The notes beneath the pieces are model-generated. The model saw only the letters and a program-made list of their open reading frames with translations. It was not told the DNA's origin and searched no databases. Positions 57,198-64,000 of a stretch of DNA of 64,000 nt are shown one piece after another; position 1 is the first letter of the stretch; each line of letters starts with the position of its first letter. The position numbers and the translations under genes are program-made. Source of the stretch: Flavobacterium aquidurense (lineage in GTDB: Bacteria > Bacteroidota > Bacteroidia > Flavobacteriales > Flavobacteriaceae); assembly GCF_001404985.1 (NCBI RefSeq), contig NZ_JRLF01000014.1, positions 62,001-126,000 on the forward strand. The letters are read 5' to 3'.

Positions 57198-58438
57198 TTT
57201 TTATTCTTAGCTTCAATCCATTTTGCCATGTATTTTGTGCTTTTTAAAGTATGATGCTGCAACAGGTTTCCCATGAAATTATGCAGGCGATGACTTTCAG
57301 AATTATTTAGCAATGCATTAATCACCTCGATTAATTGTACTGAATATTTACTGATTTGATAGCATTCATTTATAAGTGTTATTCCATTATTTTGAGATTG
57401 TTTCCAGAGATTTTCATCCTGATACAACTCAACGGCTTTTTTTGCAAACTCTTCAACATCATCCGTGATAAAACCATTCCACGGTAGATTATTATGCATG
57501 GCTTCAGAACCAATTGTTGTCGTTATACTTGGCGTTCCGCATTGCATAGCTTCTAATAGTTTACCTTTTAAACCTGCGCCAAAACGAATTGGAGCCAAAA
57601 CAATTCTGGATTTTTTTACAATTTCATTAGCATCAGCCGCCCTTCCCATAATAAAAAAACCGTTTTTTGGCTGATGCAATTGCAGTACTTTTTGCGAAGG
57701 ATATGCCCCGTAAACTTCTAAAACAGCGTCAGTAAATTGTTTTTTGATTAAAGACCAAATTGTTTCTTTAAGATACTGAACCGTATTCCAGTTAGGTTCA
57801 TGAAGAAAATTACCAATGAAAACAAAATTCTTTCGTTCCTGAAATGATGGTAATTTCACTAAATCTCCCTCAGACATTTCATCGATCAGAAAAGGCAAAT
57901 AATGCAGTAAATCTGAATCGATTTTAAAAACATCTTTTAGAATTTCCATTTCAAATTCAGAAATAATAAAAGACAAATCACACCTTAAAATACTGGCGAT
58001 TTCTCGTTTTGCAACTTCTTCAGACAGTAAATTATTCAACTCAAATATTCTGTTTTCTTTAAATGCTTTTTGTCTTGCAGTTCTCAAACAATGCAAATCT
58101 TCGGTATCTAATAAACGAATCGCTTTTGGGCAATTTTCAGAAACCCGCCACCCAAATTGTTCTTCGATCATAAAGCGATCAAATAAAACTATGTCGGGAT
58201 TAAGTTCGATTATAAAATCATCAAAACTGGAATTATTCAATTCAATTGATATTTTCTTTACGCCAAATTCAGATAAATCGACCATAAAATCGCTATCTAA
58301 AGCAGGGCTTGCAAACGTAATTTCAAATCCATTTGCCACAAAAATAGAAATCAATTGCATCATTCTTCCGCCCGCGGCAGATGAATTTGGTTCAGGCCAA
58401 ACAAACCCAATAATCAACAGTTTTTTTATCTGACTCAT
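57194..58438 (-). CDS. GT4-type glycosyltransferase
   Basis: A 414-residue GT-B fold transferase. The N-terminal Rossmann half begins KKLLIIGFVWPEPNSSAAGGRMMQLISIFVANG. The C-terminal half has FVFIGNFLHEPNWNTVQYLKE and the nucleotide-sugar-binding region IVLAPIRFGAGLKGKLLEAMQCGTPSITTTIGSEAM, with the acidic E of the GT4 EX7E-like motif. Donor and acceptor are unknown. There are no other glycan-assembly genes beside it. The stop codon overlaps that of the convergent AraC gene by three bases. Confidence 0.85.
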   Translation of the reverse strand: MSQIKKLLIIGFVWPEPNSSAAGGRMMQLISIFVANGFEITFASPALDSDFMVDLSEFGVKKISIELNNSSFDDFIIELNPDIVLFDRFMIEEQFGWRVSENCPKAIRLLDTEDLHCLRTARQKAFKENRIFELNNLLSEEVAKREIASILRCDLSFIISEFEMEILKDVFKIDSDLLHYLPFLIDEMSEGDLVKLPSFQERKNFVFIGNFLHEPNWNTVQYLKETIWSLIKKQFTDAVLEVYGAYPSQKVLQLHQPKNGFFIMGRAADANEIVKKSRIVLAPIRFGAGLKGKLLEAMQCGTPSITTTIGSEAMHNNLPWNGFITDDVEEFAKKAVELYQDENLWKQSQNNGITLINECYQISKYSVQLIEVINALLNNSESHRLHNFMGNLLQHHTLKSTKYMAKWIEAKNKN

Positions 58439-58519
58439 TTTACTTGTTTCAAGTTACAAAATAATGCTTTTTTGAGCGCATTTGCACACTATTTACTGAC
58501 TTTCGGTGATAAAAAAGAC

Positions 58520-58527
58520 TAATTTTG
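58520..58527 (+). promoter_or_regulatory. Putative miaE promoter -7 element
   Basis: TAATTTTG matches TAnnTTTG, 25 bases before the ATG at 58553. Confidence 0.5.
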
Positions 58528-58552
58528 CAGTTAACTTTTTTTCAATATCGTT

Positions 58553-59134
58553 ATGTTAGGATTAAAATTAGCCACAGACCCACGCTGGGTAAATATAGTA
58601 GAGTCGAATATCGAAGAAATTTTGACAGATCACGCCTGGTGTGAGCAAAAAGCCGCTTCGAATGCCATTAGTCTGGTTACTTATAACTCTGAATTAGAGG
58701 AATTAGTAACTGAAATGCTTGTAATTGCCAGAGAAGAATTAGAGCATTTACAAATGGTGCATGACATTATCAAAAAAAGAGGTTTGACTTTGGGACGCGA
58801 AAGAAAAGATCATTATGTAAATGAACTTTTTAAATTCATGAAAAAAGACGGAAGCAGAAAAGATGCACTTTGCGATCGCTTATTGTTTTCGGCTATGATC
58901 GAAGCCAGAAGTTGTGAGCGTTTCAAAGTACTTTCAGAAAATATCAAAGACGAGGAATTGGCTAAGTTTTATCGCGATTTAATGATTTCTGAAGCAGGTC
59001 ATTATACTACATTTTTAGGATTTGCAAGAAAATATACAGACAACATAGATATCGATAAACGATGGAAAGAATGGATTGAATATGAAGGTTCTATTATCAC
59101 TAATTACGGCAAAAGCGAAACTGTTCACGGATAA
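58553..59134 (+). CDS. miaE: tRNA-(ms2io6A37)-hydroxylase, MiaE type
   Basis: A 193-residue ferritin-like diiron enzyme. It hydroxylates the isopentenyl group of ms2i6A at tRNA position 37. Iron ligands are visible in two E-x-x-H type segments: REELEHLQMVHDII and SEAGHYTTFLGFAR, with DHAWCEQKAASNA and MIEARSCERFKVL supplying the other glutamates. Length and ligand spacing match the family. The AsmA-like gene follows by 49 bases and may be co-transcribed. Confidence 0.93.
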   Translation: MLGLKLATDPRWVNIVESNIEEILTDHAWCEQKAASNAISLVTYNSELEELVTEMLVIAREELEHLQMVHDIIKKRGLTLGRERKDHYVNELFKFMKKDGSRKDALCDRLLFSAMIEARSCERFKVLSENIKDEELAKFYRDLMISEAGHYTTFLGFARKYTDNIDIDKRWKEWIEYEGSIITNYGKSETVHG

Positions 59135-59183
59135 TTATCCTTTACCAAAATACAAATATTTCCTGTAAACACCTCAATTTGTT

Positions 59184-61946
59184 ATGTCTACAAATAAAAC
59201 GAAGTCCATTTTATTAAAAACGGCAAAATATCTCGCAATAACTTTTGTCGTTGTTATAGGATTGTTGTTTTTGACCCCAATTGTATTTGCTGATAAAATC
59301 AAAGAGCAAATTAAAAAGACTGCCAATGAAAAACTGAGCGCAGAATTAAATTATTCTGATGTTTCGGTTTCGTTTTTTCATCATTTCCCTTCATTGACTT
59401 TAACTTTAAATGATTTAAGCCTTAACGGATCTGCTCCTTATAAAAATGAAAAATTTATTACCGCAAAAGAAGTCTCTTTTGGGATAAACGTAGCAAGTTT
59501 AGTTTTTAGCAAAGAAGTAAAAATTGATCAGATCTATTTGTCTGATTCTTTTATTAATGTAAAAGTAAACGACAAAGGAGAAGCGAATTACAATGTTTAT
59601 AAATCATCAAAACCATCAAATCCTAAAGATAGTACTGATGCTGATGCATCGCTAAAACTGGAAAAAATTGAAATCATAAACAGTAAAATTATTTATGACG
59701 ATTTATCCACTAAAGTACATTTTGATGCCTTTGGTTTTAACTACTTAGGAAAAGGAGATTTAAATCAGGCCGTTTTTGATTTATACTCAAAAGCTAAAAT
59801 CGAAAAATTAAATATTGTTTATGAAGGCGAACCGTATTTAATGAATAAAAAAATTGATGCTGACTTAATTACTAAAGTAAACGTTAACTCCTTATCTTTC
59901 TTTTTTGAGCAAAACAACCTTAAAATCAATCAGCTTTTAGTAGATTTTAAAGGGAAATTTGATTTTCTGAAAGACGGCTACAATATGGATTTTATCATAA
60001 AATCTGACGACAGTAATCTATACGATCTTTTTACAGCTTTACCTCCCAAATATATTACCTGGCTGTCTAAAACAGAAATAACAGGTAAAACAAATCTGCT
60101 TTTTACCTTAAAAGGAAATTATATCGCCTCACAAAATATTGCTCCTGATCTAAATTTGGATGTTAAAATAGACAATGGCTTTGTAAATTATAACAAAAGT
60201 GCTTTTCCGGTTTCGAATTTAAATTTAGAAGTTAAAACTACAGTTCCTTCTTTAAATCCGGACCTTTTGACTGTTGATGCAAAAAATTTATCTTTAAATA
60301 TAAATAAGGATTATTTAAAATCTAAATTTTCTGTAAAAGGTGTGAATACTCCTGAAATAAATGCTGATTTTAAAGCAAAAATCGATCTTGAAAAACTAAC
60401 AAAAGCACTTGGGATTCCAGATATCGTTTTAAAAGGAAGTTTGGCAGGAGATGTAAAAGCAAATGGAAAGTTTGATCAGAAAAACAAACTTTTCCCGGTT
60501 ACGAAAGGAGTTATCGATTTGGAAAATGGTTACTTAAAAACCAAATATTACCCAAATCCGATTACAAATATTACAATAAAATCAAAAATTGAGAATCAAA
60601 AAGGAACATTTGATGATTTAAAAGTAAGCCTAAAACCAACACAGTTTACTTTTGAAGGAAAACCTGTTTTTGTAGAAGCTGATTTAAGTAATTTTAATGA
60701 TTTAACTTATGATATTAAAGCAAAAGGTGAACTTGATATCCATAAAATCTACAAAGTTTTTTCTCAAAAAGGACTTGATTTAGATGGTTTTATAAAAGCT
60801 GATTTAGTCTTGAAAGGTAAACAAAGTGACGCCGAAAAAGGAAATTACAGCAAACTTTATAATAAAGGAACACTTGAACTTAGAAACATAGGAATTGCAT
60901 CAGAATACCTGCCTAAAAAATTCATTATCAAAGAAGGGATTTTTAAAATCAATCAGGATAAAATGTCTTTTAATAACTTTTTGGCCACTTATGGGGAATC
61001 TGATTTTAAACTGAATGGGTATTTACAAAACGTCTTTAATTACATAACTACAAATACGGGTGTTTTAAGAGGTTCTTTTAAAGTTACATCACGATACATC
61101 AATGTAGATGAATTTATGTCTAGCACACCGGCAAATACATCTGTAACACAAACCAAACCCGAAGCTTCGACGCCTGCTCAAAGCCAGGCAAAACAAACCG
61201 GAGTTATCATAATTCCAACAAATTTAAATTTGAATTTTACAGCTAATGCTCAAAAAGTAAATTTTGACAAATTGAATCTTCAAAATGCGACAGGAAATTT
61301 AAACATGAACAAAGGAAAATTGAGCATGCAGAATACCGGTTTTAATTTAATTGGCTGCAATGTTGCCATGAATGCCAATTACCAGGCTATAACGACTCAA
61401 AAAGCGAATTTTGATTTTAGTCTTAAAGCATCTGATTTTGATATTAAAAAAGCATATAATGAAATTGAAGTTTTTAGAAAAATGGCCAGTGCAGCTGAAA
61501 AAGCACAGGGAATTGTATCTGTAGATTATCAATTAAAAGGGCGTTTAAATGGCAATATGAATCCTGTTTACCCATCGCTTACGGGAGGCGGAATACTTTC
61601 TGTAAAAGATGTAAAAGTACGAGGATTGAAAATGTTCAATGCCGTAAGCAAGGAAACCAGTTCTGAATCGATGAAAAATCCTGATGTCTCTAAAGTCGAT
61701 ATTAAAACTACTATCAAAAATAATATCATGACGGTAGAACGATTTAAATTCAAGTTTGCAGGCTTTCGACCAAGAATTGAAGGCACTACAAGCTTAGACG
61801 GAAAACTGAACTTAAAAATGCGTTTAGGCCTACCTCCTCTTGGTATATTCGGAATTCCGCTAACTGTTACCGGAACACAAAATAGCCCTAAAGTAAAAGT
61901 GGGACGAAAAACCGAAGATCTTGAAGAAACAAAAGACACTGAGTAA
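59184..61946 (+). CDS. AsmA-like C-terminal domain protein (inner-membrane anchored)
   Basis: A 920-residue protein with one N-terminal TM helix (about residues 13-35, YLAITFVVVIGLLFLTPIVFA) and a very long beta-rich periplasmic region. KIKEQIKKTANEKLSAELNYSDVSVSFFHHFPSLTLTLNDLSL is the AsmA N-terminal pattern. The C terminus (about 770-905, DYQLKGRLNGNMNPVYPSLTGGGILSVKDVKVRGLKMFNAV) is the AsmA C-terminal region. AsmA/TamB/YhdP relatives are thought to bridge lipids across the periplasm. A Ser/Thr/Gln-rich linker (about 645-675) divides it. It is tandem with miaE and ends at a bidirectional terminator. Confidence 0.9.
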   Translation: MSTNKTKSILLKTAKYLAITFVVVIGLLFLTPIVFADKIKEQIKKTANEKLSAELNYSDVSVSFFHHFPSLTLTLNDLSLNGSAPYKNEKFITAKEVSFGINVASLVFSKEVKIDQIYLSDSFINVKVNDKGEANYNVYKSSKPSNPKDSTDADASLKLEKIEIINSKIIYDDLSTKVHFDAFGFNYLGKGDLNQAVFDLYSKAKIEKLNIVYEGEPYLMNKKIDADLITKVNVNSLSFFFEQNNLKINQLLVDFKGKFDFLKDGYNMDFIIKSDDSNLYDLFTALPPKYITWLSKTEITGKTNLLFTLKGNYIASQNIAPDLNLDVKIDNGFVNYNKSAFPVSNLNLEVKTTVPSLNPDLLTVDAKNLSLNINKDYLKSKFSVKGVNTPEINADFKAKIDLEKLTKALGIPDIVLKGSLAGDVKANGKFDQKNKLFPVTKGVIDLENGYLKTKYYPNPITNITIKSKIENQKGTFDDLKVSLKPTQFTFEGKPVFVEADLSNFNDLTYDIKAKGELDIHKIYKVFSQKGLDLDGFIKADLVLKGKQSDAEKGNYSKLYNKGTLELRNIGIASEYLPKKFIIKEGIFKINQDKMSFNNFLATYGESDFKLNGYLQNVFNYITTNTGVLRGSFKVTSRYINVDEFMSSTPANTSVTQTKPEASTPAQSQAKQTGVIIIPTNLNLNFTANAQKVNFDKLNLQNATGNLNMNKGKLSMQNTGFNLIGCNVAMNANYQAITTQKANFDFSLKASDFDIKKAYNEIEVFRKMASAAEKAQGIVSVDYQLKGRLNGNMNPVYPSLTGGGILSVKDVKVRGLKMFNAVSKETSSESMKNPDVSKVDIKTTIKNNIMTVERFKFKFAGFRPRIEGTTSLDGKLNLKMRLGLPPLGIFGIPLTVTGTQNSPKVKVGRKTEDLEETKDTE

Positions 61947-61985
61947 AATAAAAAACCTGTTCATAACTGAACAGGTTTTTTATTT
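61946..61985. terminator. Bidirectional intrinsic terminator
   Basis: An 18-bp stem around AAAACCTGTTCA / TGAACAGGTTTT with a 4-base loop and A/T flanks, between convergent genes. Confidence 0.92.
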
Positions 61986-61986
61986 T

Positions 61987-63306
61987 TTAACCAATATATA
62001 CGATCTTTGAAACATACAAAATACCTTTCGCCAACAGCCATAATAAAACTGCCATTCCTAAAAATCCCCAAGCTGATCTTCTGCTTCTTTTCCAGCTCAT
62101 AAAAAAGGTTGGAATCTCCCAATACTTTATAATAATATAAATACTGGTTCCAACTAAAGACGCCCAAATCATTTCTCCGGAATGAATATAAAAACTATAA
62201 AACAGAGTTGCTGAAAGAAAGAGAATTGTAATAATCTGCAGATAATAGTAATTCTTATAATTGTCTTTAAAATTATGTTTAAGCGATAAAATCAAAAATG
62301 ATATAATAAGCATACTTGCTAAGGCTGTTATTACATATGAAAAAAGTGGATTATGCTGTGCAATAAAAAAACCTAAGATAACTAAAGCCACAATAACACA
62401 AGCCGCCAGCGAGTAAATACTTCTTTCGACCCAAGTATCTTCAAACGGAATTAAAATTGGTGAAATGTATTTTTCTAAAACACGCCAAAAAGGCAAAGCA
62501 CAAACAACCGCCATACTAGACACGACGATTTCGTAATTATACAATACATCACCGGGAATTTTATATAATACATATAAAAGAGCAATAGTAACAATAATAG
62601 CGGGCAGACAAATTGTTTTTACCGTTTCCCATTTATTACTCCCCCAGAAATTATTCCTTATTTCAAAAACATATTTCTTAACTAGATATTTCTGAGTAAA
62701 AATAGCCGTTGACTGGCTCCACAATAAAAATAAACCGGTATGGATTACCACAGTTCGCAACGTCATTTCTTCTATATAACATCCCAAAACAACACAAGCA
62801 ATACCTGCCAATAACAATTCATAAGTTAATAAAATTGCCGAGAATAAAAGCCTGAAGATTGGCGCAAATTGTTTTATCAGTATATCTATTAGCAAATTCC
62901 AGTAATTGCGTAATAAACCTATTATGGCACATATCGCAACAAATGCCGCCAGATACAGCATCCAATTGGTAAGAGATTGTGTCTGCATCCATAATTGAAC
63001 AGCAGAATTTTTTACTGGACTATAAACGACATGCGAATTGATATAAATTTCGTTTGCCAACTGATTTCTAAGCGTATCGTTAATTACAGAAAACTGATTC
63101 TTGTGTTTTTGCCAATATGCATTTGCATTAGAACCGCTTTTTTGAAGAACAGCAAATTCGTATAAAATCTTTTTTTGGTTATCGTTTAATGATACGATTT
63201 GTTCAGCAGGATGAATTTCTTTTGCAAATAAACTTGTGCAGAAAAGAAATAAGAAGAAAACTATTTTTTTCAAAATTTGAGTAGATTTATCCAACCAAAA
63301 ATACAA
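61987..63306 (-). CDS. Polytopic membrane protein of unknown function with exported N-terminal domain
   Basis: A 439-residue protein. A signal-like segment lies at about residues 12-28 (ILKKIVFFLFLFCTSLFA), then a soluble region of about 85 residues (PAEQIVSLNDNQKKILYEFAVLQKSG ...), then about ten membrane helices from residue 112 on. A basic cytoplasmic loop (MSWKRSRRSAWGF) precedes the last helix. I do not recognise the family. The gene is 24 bases downstream of another multi-helix unknown, so the pair is probably an operon. Confidence 0.75.
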   Translation of the reverse strand: MYFWLDKSTQILKKIVFFLFLFCTSLFAKEIHPAEQIVSLNDNQKKILYEFAVLQKSGSNANAYWQKHKNQFSVINDTLRNQLANEIYINSHVVYSPVKNSAVQLWMQTQSLTNWMLYLAAFVAICAIIGLLRNYWNLLIDILIKQFAPIFRLLFSAILLTYELLLAGIACVVLGCYIEEMTLRTVVIHTGLFLLWSQSTAIFTQKYLVKKYVFEIRNNFWGSNKWETVKTICLPAIIVTIALLYVLYKIPGDVLYNYEIVVSSMAVVCALPFWRVLEKYISPILIPFEDTWVERSIYSLAACVIVALVILGFFIAQHNPLFSYVITALASMLIISFLILSLKHNFKDNYKNYYYLQIITILFLSATLFYSFYIHSGEMIWASLVGTSIYIIIKYWEIPTFFMSWKRSRRSAWGFLGMAVLLWLLAKGILYVSKIVYIG

Positions 63307-63330
63307 ATAATAAGTCCAATATATAATCTG

Positions 63331-63912
63331 TTATTTATTAATCTTCTGCTTTCTCGAAACTACAGCAAATAAAAACCTTGATATTATATACAAAAATACT
63401 GGTCGAATACACAGATACAAGAATGCACCAATTAATGCCAATATAAATCCAATTCCTGTTGGGAGAACAGCGCCAAATGTAAATGTCATACCAATTACAA
63501 ACCCAAGAATATATTCGGCTCTGTAAACAGGAAAAAACAAGCCGGATAAAAGAATTATTAAAAGTATATAAGCCGGGAAATTTGCATACCCCAAAGTAAA
63601 AAATACTGAGAGAATTACACCCATAATCAACGCTCCCAGAAATCCGTAAAATATTGCGAAAACAGATTTTTTTGATTCATCATCTTCAACATTTATCACT
63701 CTCTTTTTTATCCAATAAAACAAAACCCATGAAAGTAAAGGAAGTAAAAGAGCTCCCCACCAATTAGAAATTTCAGGTAAATTTTTATCATTCAAAACAT
63801 GATGACTTGGCACTCCTCCGTGATAATAATTCCATGCTAATAACAACCAAATAAAAATTGCTATTATGCCTGTAAAATAAAGGCGAATTTTAAAGAATCT
63901 TTTTTCGCTCAT
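63331..63912 (-). CDS. Small polytopic membrane protein of unknown function
   Basis: A 193-residue protein with about six hydrophobic segments: residues 10-27, 48-66, 84-105, 109-127, 133-150 and 153-180. A histidine-rich external stretch (NYYHGGVPSHHVLND) follows the first helix and could bind metal. The cytoplasmic loop KKRVINVEDDESKKSV is charged. No recognised family. It is upstream of the other membrane protein on the same strand. The start MSEKRFFKIRLYF is the first ATG after a spacer that shows no clear -7 element. Confidence 0.75.
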   Translation of the reverse strand: MSEKRFFKIRLYFTGIIAIFIWLLLAWNYYHGGVPSHHVLNDKNLPEISNWWGALLLPLLSWVLFYWIKKRVINVEDDESKKSVFAIFYGFLGALIMGVILSVFFTLGYANFPAYILLIILLSGLFFPVYRAEYILGFVIGMTFTFGAVLPTGIGFILALIGAFLYLCIRPVFLYIISRFLFAVVSRKQKINK

Positions 63913-64000
63913 AAAAATCTGATTTTAAATAATTAATATCGAATGTACACTTTTATAACATATGTTGTATTATGACATAAAATGTTACACTATTATTACT

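Noticed and set aside
61568..61939. 123-codon minus-strand frame opposite the AsmA-like gene
   Set aside because: Fully antisense to a well-supported coding region and without a recognisable protein pattern.
1..64000. CRISPR arrays, tRNA/rRNA genes, prophage or insertion sequences
   Set aside because: No regularly spaced repeats, no cloverleaf or rRNA sequence and no transposase or integrase frame were seen. The repeats present are short palindromes without coding capacity.

Overview
The window looks like a chromosomal segment of a Flavobacterium-type Bacteroidetes. The DNA is AT-rich, gene starts lack Shine-Dalgarno sequences, and several genes are preceded by the Bacteroidetes -7 element TAnnTTTG. 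The gliding/type IX secretion genes gldJ, porU and porV, a SusC/SusD polysaccharide utilisation locus (PUL) and a bacterial GGGP synthase fit the same assignment. No tRNA, rRNA, CRISPR array, prophage or transposase was seen. Family names come from recognition of protein motifs, not from a database search.

Layout. 1-3.3 kb: a truncated flavin reductase, an orphan sensor kinase, a HIT protein, greA with a terminator-like hairpin in its leader, and a lipoprotein that looks like a Rieske protein without its histidine ligands. 3.4-9.6 kb (minus strand): a TonB-dependent receptor under a TPP riboswitch, arfB, a kinase-DUF4301 fusion, a PnuC-family transporter and GGGP synthase. This is probably a vitamin (thiamine and/or nicotinamide riboside) uptake neighbourhood. 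9.7-11.1 kb: a cysteine-free Crp/Fnr regulator followed by a membrane protein and a truncated hemoglobin, with a Crp-like palindrome placed at the hemoglobin operon promoter. 11.3-15.5 kb: phosphopantetheinyl transferase, a structured-RNA candidate, ahcY, two poorly known genes and an SMR efflux protein. 15.6-19 kb: alkylation-damage genes (AraC-MGMT fusion, 2OG oxygenase, a stand-alone Ada zinc domain, AlkB), interrupted by a palindromic repeat element. 19-23 kb: a YjbR protein, a Nudix-fold regulator, a small unknown protein and a transglutaminase-like protein.

23.1-41.6 kb is a complete PUL: SusC, SusD, two tandem GH30 enzymes, GH3, GH5 with a C-terminal CBM6-like module, an EEP-family hydrolase and a second GH3. 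It faces a divergent one-protein membrane sensor/transcription factor (propeller, Y_Y_Y, TM, LuxR-type HTH). The enzyme set suggests a beta-glucan with beta-1,6 and/or beta-1,3 linkages. A perfect 17-bp direct repeat with 33-bp spacing upstream of the susC promoter is a good candidate operator for the regulator.

41.7-64 kb is mostly core: murF, gldJ, porU-porV, cdd, pyruvate dehydrogenase E1-alpha and E2, an M1 peptidase lipoprotein, an AhpD-like protein with an AraC regulator, a glycosyltransferase, a MiaE-type tRNA hydroxylase, an AsmA-like protein and two unknown membrane proteins. Many genes end in clear intrinsic terminators, and the intergenic regions carry several palindromic or degenerate dispersed repeats.
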